Notes under the pieces: generated by a model | Seen by the model: the letters and a program-made list of their open reading frames with translations, nothing else | Databases searched by the model: none | Told to the model about the DNA's origin: nothing | Assembly: GCF_029784135.1 (NCBI RefSeq) | Contig: NC_073746.1 | Coordinates: forward strand, 164,104,296 to 164,168,295 | Length of the DNA: 64,000 bases | Reading direction: 5' to 3' | Source of the DNA: Toxorhynchites rutilus septentrionalis | Lineage: Eukaryota > Arthropoda > Insecta > Diptera > Culicidae | Shown here: positions 54,535 through 64,000 of the stretch, in pieces | Layout of the letters: every line of letters begins with the position of its first letter | Position numbering within the stretch: position 1 is the stretch's first letter | Position numbers and translations under genes: made by a program

Positions 54535-54660
54535 AATAGCTGACCCGGCAAACGTTGTTCTGCCATATAATGCATTTCTAGAGAATATTTTGGTTGGTAA
54601 AAATAACGAGTATACTTCAAGAGAGTTTATATGTTATCGTTCAGATCTGTCAAATTGATC
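54535..54660 (-). mobile_element. Helitron 3' end, second subfamily
   Basis: Plus strand AATAGCTGACCCGGCAAACG TTGTTCTGCC is the inverse of GGCAGAACAACGTTTGCCGG GTCAGCTA(T)T: a GGCA...TGCC hairpin just before the terminal tetranucleotide, as Helitrons have. It is close to 61498-61560. A DD37E element inserted 120 bp inside; the other Helitron end was not identified. Confidence 0.65.
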
Positions 54661-54799
54661 TAAAGGGTGTGTCACATCAAATTACATCACGGAAAAAACG
54701 CTGTAGAAATTTAATTTTTAGGAATTATATCTTCAGCTTTCGCTTATAATCAGATAAGAGTGTATAGATCACGTTGGCCATGCTTCACTGTCAATTTTT

Positions 54800-56127
54800 C
54801 GTAAATTTGGAAAAGTGTCGTCGAACGAAAAAGAGCGTCGTGAATTAATCCTGTGCACTTATTTCGAGAATCCGGAGTTGTCACATCGGGACATCGGTAA
54901 GATGCTGGGAATCGTCCAATCCACGGTCAGCAGAGTACTAAAACGATACTTCTAGAACCTAATCATCGACCGGAAGGTGAAGAACGGCAAAAATGGATGC
55001 TCCGTCAGTGAAAAAGATCACAAGCGCGTAGTTAAGCAGTTTAGACGTGATCCGAGAAGTTCGGTCCGGGATGTCGCCAATAAGCTGAATTTGTCAAGTT
55101 CATTCGTCCAGCGGACCAAGTAGCTGGAGGGCCTGCGTACATACAAGGTTCAGAAGGCTCCTAACCGCGACGAAAGGCAAAACATGGTGGGGAAGACGCG
55201 AGCCCGGAAGCTGTACACCGAAATGCTGACGAAGCCGCATTGCCTGGTAATGGACGACGAAACCTACGTCGAAGTGGACTTTCGTCAGCTGCTAGGCCTG
55301 TTGTTCTTCTCCGCAGAGGACAAATTCAGCGTTCCGGAGGAGATTCGCAAGCAGAAACTATCCAAGTTTGCCAAAAAGTACATGGTGTGGCAAGCGATCT
55401 GCTCTTGCGGAAAGCGGAGCGCCCCCTTCGTGATGACCGGCACGGTAAACGGGCAGGTTTACCTTAAGGAGTGCCTACAGAAGCGCTTACTATCACTATT
55501 GAAGCAGCACGAGGGCCCGACCATCTTCTGGCCGGATCTCGCTTCGTGCCACTATTCAAAGGACGTGTTGGAGTGGTACGAAGCCAACGGGGCCTGTTGT
55601 TCTTCTCCGCAGAGGACAAATTCAGCGTTCCGGAGGAGATTCGCAAGCAGAAACTATCCAAGTTTGCCAAAAAGTACATGGTGTGGCAAGCGATCTGCTC
55701 TTGCGGAAAGCGGAGCGCCCCCTTCGTGATGACCGGCACGGTAAACGGGCAGGTTTACCTTAAGGAGTGCCTACAGAAGCGCTTACTATCACTATTGAAG
55801 CAGCACGAGGGCCCGACCATCTTCTGGCCGGATCTCGCTTCGTGCCACTATTCAAAGGACGTGTTGGAGTGGTACGAAGCCAACGGGGTCACCTTCGTGC
55901 CAAAGGAAATGAACCCGCCCAACGCGCCGGAGCTTCGCCCAATAGAGAAATATTGGGCGATTATGAAGCAGGCCCTCCGGAAGAACCCAAAAGTTGTCAA
56001 ATCGGAGGCGCATTTCAAGAGAAAATGGATTTCTGTTAAAAAAAAACTACAACCTGACGTTGTACAGAACCTTATGGACGGGGTAAAGAGGAAGGTGCGA
56101 GAATACGGGCTTGGGCTCGAAGTATGA
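54800..56127 (+). pseudogene. DD37E transposase pseudogene
   Basis: N-terminal paired-like helix-turn-helix: SSNEKERRELILCTYFENPE, LSHRDIGKMLGIVQSTVSRV; in-frame TAG at 54953-54955; second helix-turn-helix SVRDVANKLNLSSSFVQRTK; TAG at 55121-55123; then the catalytic part from ~55184. First Asp in LVMDDETYVEVDF, second in FWPDLASCHYSKDVL, Glu in NPPNAPELRPIEKYW, 37 residues after the second Asp. The duplication 55295-55590/55591-55886 is 296 bp, not a multiple of three, so the first copy runs out of frame and the second reopens through to the normal end GVKRKVREYGLGLEV at 56127. It is inactive, though the catalytic triad is intact in the second copy. Confidence 0.92.
55295..55886 (+). repeat. 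Exact 296-bp tandem duplication in transposase
   Basis: 55295-55590 and 55591-55886 match throughout by eye; the junction is at GCCAACGG|GGCCTG. It is either a recent slippage or unequal exchange, or an assembly artefact. Confidence 0.9.
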
Positions 56128-56256
56128 ATAAGAAGAAAATGCCAAAAGTTGTTTAATAGTTTTTATTTTACTGTCTAAAATTTTCAAAAGGATCGGTCTA
56201 CTGGGCGAATTTCTACAGCGTTTTTTCCGTGATGCAATTTGATGTGACACACCCTT

Positions 56257-56615
56257 TAAATGATGATTTTCACATCGAATACATACATATACGTCAGGGT
56301 ACGTTAATGACAAGGTATCCTGGACTCGAAGTGGGTCCAACACGCTTCACTTGTACACTCTCAACTATGACAGCTTTGACGGAAAGCAGCGATCGCATCA
56401 ACAAGTGTTTTTTTTTGTTGCGAATATTACGTGTTTTGTTACTTTTTATTTTAAAATACGTCAATAATACGTGAGATAGAGGAGTTAGTGAACCATTGAA
56501 GTTAAAATAATGGAACTAGTGCCCAGGATGTGTTGTTTCTGTGTTGCTTTTTAAAGTGGTATTTTTACGACGGCTCGACTGCGAAGGAATGTATATAAAA
56601 TATTTCGATTTTCAG
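56257..56615. other. Region upstream of THAP exon, unassigned
   Basis: Begins with the flank of the DD37E insertion (Helitron-like sequence) and then AT-rich DNA. ATGGAACTAGTGCCCAGGAT (56511) starts a 15-codon frame MELVPRMCCFCVAF; whether it belongs to the THAP gene is unclear. A polypyrimidine/AG acceptor ATTTCGATTTTCAG precedes 56616. Confidence 0.35.
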
Positions 56616-57240
56616 ATAAGTCTATAGCTCGATGTGTGACACCCAGATGCGTGAGCGTTCGGTCATTGATACCCGGGCTCGAGTCCAACTTGAATTATGA
56701 AAACAAATCTCACAAATTATCATACCATCAATCCCCAAGGGATGTGACTATTCGGAAGAGATGGCTTCGATTCTTTGGACAGGACCTAAACAGCAATACT
56801 AAAAACATGTACATTTGCTCGCTTCACTTCAGTCCAGATTGTTTCATTCATATCGATGGTAAATTTGAACAAATCCATATTATAGTTACAATTATTACAC
56901 ACAACTGTTTATTTTTAGCTATTCCTACTGTCATAAAGGCCAACGATTCTCATGCCTCGGGAAATCAAAACCGGACGGCTCGCCGAAAGGTCTTGATTGA
57001 CATCAAGCAAGAGTAAAAAATCATGAATCATCCATAACATCCGCGGAATTGGTCCAGTTTTCTAATGGGATGAAACATGACTATCCCGAGAGGGATATTT
57101 CGTCAAATGAAATCGTGAGCAGCACTATCAACATCTCTAATGAAAAACCTAGCGATTCTGCTAGTTCTGATAGCTTAATTTAAGCACTGCAGAAGGAGGT
57201 ATCGGAGAGCTACAGAGAGCTTCAGGAAGCTAAACTCTGA
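56616..57240 (+). pseudogene. THAP-domain gene remnant with a retained intron
   Basis: Exon 56616-56858 follows a splice-acceptor-like TTTTCAG and encodes KSIARCVTPRCVSVRS, RKRWLRFFGQDLNSN and NMYICSLHFSPDCF. This is the C2CH pattern of THAP zinc-finger DNA-binding domains: CxxxxC, the conserved W, and CxxHF. A 60-bp intron (56859-56918, GT...ATTTTTAG) splits the codon before AIPTVIK, which matches the usual 'A-P-T-I/V' end of the THAP fold. The frame stops at 57014. Shifted by one base, it continues as SITSAELVQFSNG ... EKPSDSASSDSLI, then a TAA at 57181 and a coiled-coil-like LQKEVSESYRELQEAKL ending at 57240. The initial Met exon is not identified. THAP domains occur in host regulators and in P-element-type transposases; no transposase catalytic region follows. 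Confidence 0.75.
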
Positions 57241-58842
57241 ATTAACGAACCACAATTTCCCCTAGGTTTTGATTAGAAAAAATCTAAATAAATTATCTTA
57301 CGCAGCAATGAATGAAGGTATACATTTAGCTACAAAATACTACATTACAAAAGAAATAAACTTTTTTAGACAAATTCATTATATTGCTCCATGATACTTG
57401 CAAAGCTAACACGTTACAGGCTCACTGTTACTGATGCACTAGTCAGTCCATATACGTTCCCTGCATATACGTACCTCTTATTTTCGAATTTTCTCTTTTT
57501 ATTTTATATATTCTTCTTATATATAAAGATATGCATAGGCAATTTTTTCGAATTTTTCAAATCATCTCAAATATTTTCCGAAGTACTCTATCATTCTAAT
57601 TTGGGTGAAGACAAACCCACAAAATATATGGACGACGTAGATCTGATCAGCCGTTCTCCCGTGATGATGAGTTATACGTACGTGGGAAAAACTCTCATTT
57701 ATATATAAAGATAGCGATATAAAGAATTTAGGGAGATCCGAAAACTGGACTTCACTGTAAACCAGGGATTCTCAAAGTGGTCGATATGACCCCTAGGGAC
57801 CAATATCGGTTTCCCAGTGGTCAACATGAACGAAAACTGAATCTGGGTGTCCACGAGTTCTAAAAATCTAGAGATACTGTATAAGTTGTGTTCCATGAAC
57901 CAACTTGTTATAAAAATGACTAATATTTCTGCACACCTAAACTAGCGTTGGCAGAAAACATTTCATTTTTTGCAGAAATGATGCCATTTCGTGTGCTGGA
58001 GAGTCAAATGCGCAAATAATGAGCTGTTTCAAAAGCTTAAAAATGGTTTGTATGTATGCGAGCAGACATCTCTTTCTGTTTTCTTTTCTCATTTCATTTG
58101 GGATTGTGCCAAAAAAGAAGCCAATACGACGTCAATGGGGATTAAACCAAGGCCGACTGGAATACAAAACTATTTCACACGACCACGCAATCCATATAGC
58201 TGCCAGCGCTGTTATATTGAAGCGTGATAATATTACACCTCATCATAAAATGAAGTTGGAAAGTGTTTTCTAAGAGGATAAAGAAGAACATGAACGAGAA
58301 TATATCTTTCTCTGTCTGGGCCATGTATTTGGCAAACTATACGAAAAGCGTTCATATGCTTTCATTTAAATTTGTCTCCAGTTTCGCTCGCTCATATTGG
58401 CTCTAGCATATATATTATACAAATAATATACACGTATTGGGAAGTAGGACCTTTTCTGTTATTTTTCAGCTCATTTAATGTAGTAAATCGGGATGCCATA
58501 ACATGTGCTAAAAATTAACTTTGGATGTAAAAACTATTATTGTTGTACTTTTCAGAAACTCAACATGCCGATAAGCGTACACAAGTTCGTGCACGATAAT
58601 GTCTATAAGTTCTCCAGGCACGTTTCAACATGCTCTGTAATTGACACATATCCACGATTTAACACGAAGGAAGTCGTGATCAAAATCAAGTCTAAACATG
58701 CTCCTGACATTTTACTGTATAACAAGCTTGTACTTAGGTTGCAAGTTCATTTGTGATGATACACTCGTCTAATAATTTAATTCAAAAGATTACATTAGAT
58801 TGGTAGATCGTCACCAGGTTCATCCATCACACTGATTAATTT
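57241..58842. other. Unassigned, with a hAT-like tip at 57764
   Basis: CAGGGATTCTCAAAGTGGTC at 57767-57786 followed by ACCCCTAGGGACCA resembles the terminus of hAT MITEs. No partner end was found. Frames of 80-105 codons lack recognised domains. A short CTTATATATAAAGATA motif occurs near 57510 and 57700. Confidence 0.35.
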
Positions 58843-60853
58843 TTGACGTAGAACTATTATGGGTGCCAAATCAGAAAACAGGTCACGTTTTTATGAAATA
58901 AAGTTAACGTTAATAACAATTTTTGCCGCGAACGGATTTTAGCGATTTACATACTAAACGAATCGGAAATTCCCTAAGAATTGTTTAATATGCTATACAT
59001 TAGAATCCCCTGGTTTGTAAATAATTAAAATTCATGAAAACTTTAGGTGTTTCCATTTTCCCATACATTTGTTCTGTCCATTTGTGTGCTTTCCCGAACA
59101 GAGCTGTCAATAACGAGCAACTTATCGACGACCAACGAAGGGGAAATCGTAGGATTTGAAGTCTCCGTGAACAAAGGAAATGTAGAAGAATGAAGGGGAG
59201 TACTTGCCTAGAGTATAAACAGTGGATCTCGCTGAGGCAAACTCTCATTCGGCATCGGACTGTTGAGCAATCCAGTTCACTTTGCTTTCGCTGCGCTTCG
59301 ATCTAAGATTGGACCCCACCAGTGGTAATCCAACTTGGATATCGTCGTTTGCTTTTTCTGTTCGTTATTCGTTATTCATATCGTGTTTTTTTTCTTTCCG
59401 CGTCATAAATTGAACGCTTCGCGTAGTGTGTGATGAGCAAGAAGAGGGAGGCAGGCTCTAGCCCTGCAAAAAACGAACGCATTGCCAGGGGCAATGAAAT
59501 TTCGAGGCAAGCGTCATCTAATGATGCACGCGATTTTGGTGCAGTGAAATCCGCTCGCACTGAACCGAGTCTTCGCGTGTATGACACCACATCGAACAAC
59601 AGCGAAGTAGGCGATTTCGGCGCGTCGGTCGAAAATTTGAACGCCGTTACCCAGGCAGCAACCAAAATCAAGTTTCCCCCGCTGGTGGTGAAGAGGCGGT
59701 CGCTCTTGACAAACTCATCAGCGAATTCGCATCGATGGGTGTTACAGCAGAGTACAAGCTGTGTGGCATAATTCAGCCTTTTTCCAAGCAGTTAGGATTG
59801 TTTGTTTTCCGTCATCATAAGGGCTTCTTTGGTGTCTTTGAGAATGCATCAATGCATTAAAATGACGTTATGGCGAAGCAGGCGTTAAGGTTGTGCTCCA
59901 AAAAATATTTGGGGAATACCAAGCATCTTGAATGTCTTACTGGAATGTTATAAGTTATTTCGGTTCGCGTGCCAGTCGCAAAACTGCCTTCAACTAGGAT
60001 TGCATTTGCGCTAATATTGATCATAATGAAGCATTGCTACTGTTTTCGACGTTGTTGATAATAAGTTTTTCGCTTGTTTAGTTTATTTCGCTTGTTTAGT
60101 CACCAAGAAAGTAAATGTCGTTCTGGAATTTTGTATGTGATTAGGCTTCGCTTACCAGTAGCAACAATTCCTCCACTAAGGGTGACAGCTGCGCTTCTAA
60201 TGCAACTTTTTTTGAGGCCAGTGATATTAACAGAACCGTTTCTTTTAAGAGTAGCGCAAAATGATGAGAAGTGTTTATATTCCTAGTAGTTTCAAGCCAC
60301 CAAAGTATGGCTCTGTATGCATGCTATGGCGAACGCTTGTTTGGCGCTTTGTTTACGTTGTACGAACGATGCCTAGAGGTGCGATTGCTTTGAGGCAATA
60401 CTAAATAACATGTAGCATGATATTTGATACTTGCAAGTGTTGTCATTGTTGGTGTTTCCATGCGGTGCCAAAGATATATTGATGTAGTTATGAGATGTGG
60501 AATAATGGTGCTGGTGTAACATGTATATAATCGACTGTAGCCGAATCTATGTCAGTTGCGAAAAAGGCCACCGGAATAGCGTTCGTGGTAAATTTTCAAT
60601 GCATTGACATGAAATAGATTGCGACATACGATCAGCTAGTGTATTGTTTTGCGAGGGCAAGAATGAAACATCAATCAATTATCGTCAACTGATTCTACAA
60701 TGAAAAAATCATTTCAGAGATTATTCTACTAAGCAGTTGTCTCGAAAATTTCACAGCATTATAGAATAATATCCTAAGGTATAAACAAGCGACTTATATA
60801 AAATAACACCGTAGTTCTACGTCAACAATGCGGTCGTATCTTGGACACAACCT
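58843..60853 (+). mobile_element. Repeat family E element with retroelement ORF1 start
   Basis: TTGACGTAGAACTA at 58843-58856 is inverted at 60812-60825 (TAGTTCTACGTCAA), and the right end continues to CGGTCGTATCTTGGACACAA CC. The interior begins with a leader shared with 49.2 and 53.7 kb (GCCGCGAACGGATTT; TGAAGTCTCCGTGAACAAAG; TGGATCTCGCTGAGGCAAAC), then encodes an ORF1-like start at 59430, then decays. The inverted 14-mers may mark a composite unit or chance orientation of two E ends. Confidence 0.5.
59430..59870 (+). pseudogene. Jockey-like retrotransposon ORF1 N-terminus
   Basis: ATG 59430 (a second in-frame ATG is close by) opens MSKKREAGSSPAKNERIARG NEISRQASS; a frame of 113 codons includes LRVYDTT and KIKFPPLVVK. 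After a frameshift near 59690 it continues as AVALDKLISEFASMGVTAEY KLCGI and soon stops. The PPLVVK / LDKL..EF..MGV.AEYKL pattern is familiar from ORF1 (Gag-like, RNA-binding) proteins of Jockey-group non-LTR retrotransposons in mosquitoes. The zinc knuckles and ORF2 are absent. Assignment rests on recognition of the family, not on a diagnostic motif. Confidence 0.6.
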
Positions 60854-61497
60854 CCTATAATTTTTTTTAATCTTTTTGAATTCAATTATTAGATGAGTGT
60901 ATCATCATTCAAGACCCAACGATATATCTATTTATTTTGTTGAATCTTGATGAGAGGATTATGTCAAGTTTACTCACTTAACCAATTGCAATTTTTTTAA
61001 TTTGGTTTGTGAAAAAGATGTCTATCGCCCAAAATAGTTAGCTTATCCCTGCTATAAACGAACGCCAGGATGCTTCTTTTTTTTGGGGTACAATTTTGTC
61101 ACTAAAAAGGAATGACAATAATTTTGCTCTTCCCAAATTGAGAGCAAACATTCCAACATTTCTGATTCTGCCCCATTCCCCAGCAATGCACCGATTGTTT
61201 TAAGAATACAATTTAAGCAAAACAAAACTAGGAAATGGAACAGGAACAAAAACTGTACGAAGAAATCTAGCTTACAAAAATTATGTAAACATGCATAAAG
61301 AGCAGTCAGGATTATTTAGAATGACACAAAATGTGAAACAAATGTATAATGTTAAAATGTATGACCATGAACAGTATAAGGAAAATTAAAAATGCTACGG
61401 TACTTACGTATTACTGGCACCGGAGCACAATTTTTTATGATTTTATTTTTTCCCAAGTAAATTAATTCTGTTATCTAAGCTAATTTTTATATCTAAT
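60854..61497. other. No recognisable feature
   Basis: AT-rich sequence with no supported frame or repeat. Confidence 0.4.
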
Positions 61498-61720
61498 ACT
61501 AGCTGACCCGGCAAACGTTGTTTTGCCATAAAAATTATTTCGAATGAATATGTTGGTTGTTAAATAAAAAATAACTAATGTATTGTAAGTGTGTTTAAAT
61601 TGTTGTTTCTTTGTTTTTAAGAGGCTTTAAACTTTGCAGTTCATTCGCCTCCAAGTGTGTTTAAACGTTTTAACGATCTACATATACGTGAAACGTTTGT
61701 TACTCTTGTGTTTGACATAC
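61498..61720 (-). mobile_element. Helitron 3' end, second subfamily
   Basis: Plus strand ACTAGCTGACCCGGCAAACG TTGTTTTGCC is the inverse of the 3' terminus GGCAAAACAACGTTTGCCGG GTCAGCTAGT, with the GGCA/TGCC hairpin 10-12 nt before CTAGT. It is related to 54535-54660, and shared 'atctacatatacgtgaaacg' sequence near 61676 extends the match weakly. The 5' end is not found. Confidence 0.7.
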
Positions 61721-62388
61721 CGAGGAATAGAGCGCCAAGTCGATGACGATTGAGAAAAAACACAAACCATTCTTTGTATTCCATTCCCGGTGTATTTTAT
61801 TAACGAATCTGAAGTGAAAAAAGGATTATATTTTTGTCGTAAAGTAGACAAACTAAATGAAGAATATCAAAATAAATTTCGTTGTTGCAAATGTATTTGT
61901 TGCTCTTCACACACAGAACTCAACATTCATATGAGCATTGAATGTTTTGCTCAGCTGAGGCGAATATGGCACTGCCGAACGATTTTCCATGTCAATGTCT
62001 GTGTGTTAATTTTCATGAATGATTATCTGTCTTCATCAGTTTTTAGTCGTTGATACATTGGACATCCACCTAAGGTTGCGGTCGTGTCGTTGGTGAAATC
62101 TTTAAGAAAATGCATCATACATTTTCCATCTGCCATGCAAGACTATAAAAGTATTAAATTACCGCACGGTCATGAACCAACAACAATATCAAACATCTGA
62201 CCAACATCAATCACCTGAACAATATCGAACAATCACCTGACCTGACCTGAAGGCAATTTAAAGTTGTTGAAATTTGAATGAAATTTTTTATTCAATGTTG
62301 TTTCAATACTTAGTGGACATGGTCCTGACCCCAACTTAACTATTCATATATTGATGTTCTTGCATTTTAACCAAAATATCATTCAGAA
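61721..62388. other. No recognisable gene
   Basis: An 87-codon frame (61790-62053) contains CCKCICCSSHTELNIH but no recognised domain. A run of short CAACAATATCAAAC / ACCTGAACAATATCGAAC repeats lies at 62177-62245. Confidence 0.35.
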
Positions 62389-62390
62389 TC

Positions 62391-62421
<31 letters not shown>

Positions 62422-63347
62422 GGAGTGATGTCTGTCTGTCTGTCTGATTCTTATCGATCGACATGAAAATTGGTATGTAGGGATTTTTGGGGCCGGGGAA
62501 GGTATTCGTGATATTTTGAGACCCCTCCCCCCTCTCTAAGGGGGGCTGCCATACAAATGAAACACAAATTTTTGCATTACTCGGAAATTAACCAAGCAAA
62601 CGAAACCAAAGTTGGCATGTGAAAGTTTTAGGGTGCAATAAATGTTTCTATGATGGTTTAACAGTCCTTCCCCCACTCAAAGGAGGGGCTGCCATACAAA
62701 TGAAACACAAATTTCTACATTACTCGAGAATTAATCAAGCAAATGAAACCAAATTTGGCATGTGGAGGTTTTAGGATGCAATAAATGTTTCTATGGTGAT
62801 AAGATACTCCTTCCCCCTCTCTTAGAGGGGGCTGCCATACAAATGAAACACAATTTTTTGCATTACTCGGAAATTAATCAATCAAACGAAACCAAAGTTG
62901 GCATGTGAAAGTTTTAGGGTGCAATAAATGTTTCTATGATGGTTAGACAGTCCTTCCCCCACTCAAAGGGGGGGCTGCCATACAAATGAAACACAAATTT
63001 CTGCATTACTCGAGAATTAATCAATCAAATGAAACCAAATTTGGCATGTGGAGGTTTTAGGATGCAATAAATGTTTCTATGGTGTTAAGATACTCCTTCC
63101 CCCTCTCTTAGAGGGGGCTGCCGTACAAATGAAACACAAATTTTTGCATTACCCGAGAATTAATCAAGCAAATTAAACCAAATTAGGCATATGGAAACTT
63201 TAGGGTGCAATGAATGTTTCTATGGTGGTTAGATACCCCTCCCCCCTCTCTTAGGGGTGGCTGCCATACAAATAAAACACAAATTTCTGCATTACTCGAG
63301 AATTAATCAAGTAAATGGGCGGGACGAAATTTGCCGGGTTAGCTAGT
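62389..63347 (+). mobile_element. Non-autonomous Helitron (959 bp), twin of 32567-33529
   Basis: Starts TC(TA)n...AAATGGAGTGATG, ends TTTGCCGGGTTAGCTAGT before A. The same six 143-bp units (CTGCCATAC-type motif at 62546, 62689, 62832, 62975, 63118, 63261) in the same A-B-A-B-C-C order as the 32.6 kb copy, with high identity. It lacks the 24 bp ATAGACTCGGAAACTACTGA ACCG near the 5' end, and its TA run is longer. Confidence 0.85.
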
Positions 63348-63899
63348 ATAAAATAATTATCAGAGACTATTCTCGTTCAAGATACCTGTATAGAATGTAA
63401 TACTCTGCTACACAGAACACACAATAGAGCCATATTTCATTTTTTGTTTGTTTTAGAAGTGTGTTTATTTCACTCGAAAAAATAACAATTTACGCTTCAC
63501 AGAAATGGAACACGAAGCTAAATGAGTGGAATTTTTGAGTAAATTACACAATCGATCCTCAGGGCGTATTTTGTCGATTATCCAAATTAAAAATGTGCAT
63601 ATGAGGTAATCCTAATTTTTTGTAATTTTGCCATCCAGCCGAATAAATTCAGCAAGGAGTGGAACCAAATACATGTAACGTTGTAATGAATCTCATTCTA
63701 CATTTTGTTAAATTTTTTTTGTTTGAACACTCGTTTTGTAATATCATGACAATGCATGTGTTTGGACCTGGCAATATCGAAGGCTGCGTCGGCGTTGCTC
63801 ATGATAGCGTCTGGCATGTGAGTGTATTTCTCCTCACACCGCTGCTGGTTGTTTAGAATCGCAGTCGTTCGCTCTCTACCTCTATATCGTTCGCAATTC
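63348..63899. other. No recognisable feature
   Basis: AT-rich, then mixed sequence. Overlapping frames on opposite strands (63659-63856 and 63698-63901) have no known motif. Confidence 0.4.
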
Positions 63900-63966
63900 A
63901 TTCTACGTTGAGATGGTGAACGTTAGAAACATTAGAAACATTAGTACCATTGAAGAAGTAGATGGA
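63900..63966 (+). mobile_element. SINE 3' fragment
   Basis: TTCTACGTTGAGATGGTGAA CG and ATTAGTACCATTGAAGAAG match the 3' part of the tRNA SINE at 15247-15312 (TACGTTGAGACGGTGAAG; GTTAGTGCCATTGAAGAAG), with a small internal duplication of GTTAGAAACA-like sequence. The tRNA-like head is absent: 5' truncated. Confidence 0.6.
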
Positions 63967-64000
63967 GAGTGTCGTTTGAACGGTGGGTGTCAACGATGAA

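Larger units (their letters stand above)
54663..56256 (+). mobile_element. DD37E Tc1/mariner-type transposon (1594 bp)
   Basis: Inverted ends of ~45 bp: AAGGGTGTGTCACATCAAAT T.CATCACGGAAAAAACGC TGTAGAAAT at the left and its inverse at 56210-56256. TA duplications at 54661-54662 and 56257-56258. The transposase is broken by two stops and a 296-bp internal tandem duplication; without that duplication the element would be ~1.3 kb, usual for the group. DD37E elements of this superfamily were described from mosquitoes (ITmD37E). Confidence 0.93.

Overview
The window looks like a piece of a mosquito genome, most likely Aedes; this is inferred from its contents, not from any database match. It is AT-rich, has no recognisable intact host gene, and is packed with layered transposable elements: an IS630-Tc1-mariner element with DD37E spacing (a family described from mosquitoes), a DD41D element, several mariner relics, copia, Jockey-like and I-group retrotransposons, tRNA-derived SINEs, Helitrons ending in CTAGT, piggyBac-type MITEs and many foldback MITEs. 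Only one element looks able to move: a copia-type LTR retrotransposon at 20338-24865 with an unbroken 1294-residue polyprotein and LTRs that differ only in the length of an A run.

Layout. 1-5.9 kb: a Helitron satellite fragment, then nested foldback MITEs with a SINE inside. 5.97-9.42 kb: an unusual 3.4 kb block with 17-bp inverted ends. It holds two direct copies of a decayed histone H4-like gene, each with a TATA/CCAAT/CRE-like upstream segment and a histone-type 3' stem-loop. 9.4-17.2 kb: mostly unassigned sequence with one mariner pseudogene and one SINE. 17.2-20.3 kb: MITE copies and a Helitron end. 20.3-24.9 kb: the young copia element. 25-28.2 kb: an internally deleted mariner, a SINE, a mariner remnant nested in a MITE, and a complete foldback element. 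28.2-32.4 kb: unassigned. 32.6-33.5 kb: a Helitron carrying six 143-bp tandem units. 34.4-37.5 kb: low-complexity DNA with strong A/T strand skew, split by a MITE. 38.7-41.9 kb: a transposon with ~550-bp inverted repeats and a broken two-part coding region from an arthropod transposase-like family that I recognise but cannot name. 42-44.7 kb: a SINE, then unassigned sequence. 44.7-46.1 kb: the DD41D element. 46.5-47.4 kb: a Helitron. 48-50.4 kb and 58.8-60.9 kb: two related repeats, the second with a Jockey-like ORF1 start. 50.4-52.7 kb: a 5'-truncated non-LTR element with a 12-bp target duplication. 54.7-56.3 kb: the DD37E element with a 296-bp internal duplication. 56.6-57.2 kb: a THAP-domain pseudogene that keeps an intron. 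61.5-63.3 kb: two more Helitron pieces, one a near twin of the 32.6 kb copy.

There are no operons or host pathways here. Relations between features are insertion order: SINE into MITE, mariner into MITE, DD37E element apparently into Helitron sequence, MITE into low-complexity DNA. The best leads for something undescribed are the histone-like block with inverted ends, the long-TIR transposon, and the Helitron-borne 143-bp higher-order repeat. Boundaries quoted without a terminal repeat or target duplication are approximate.
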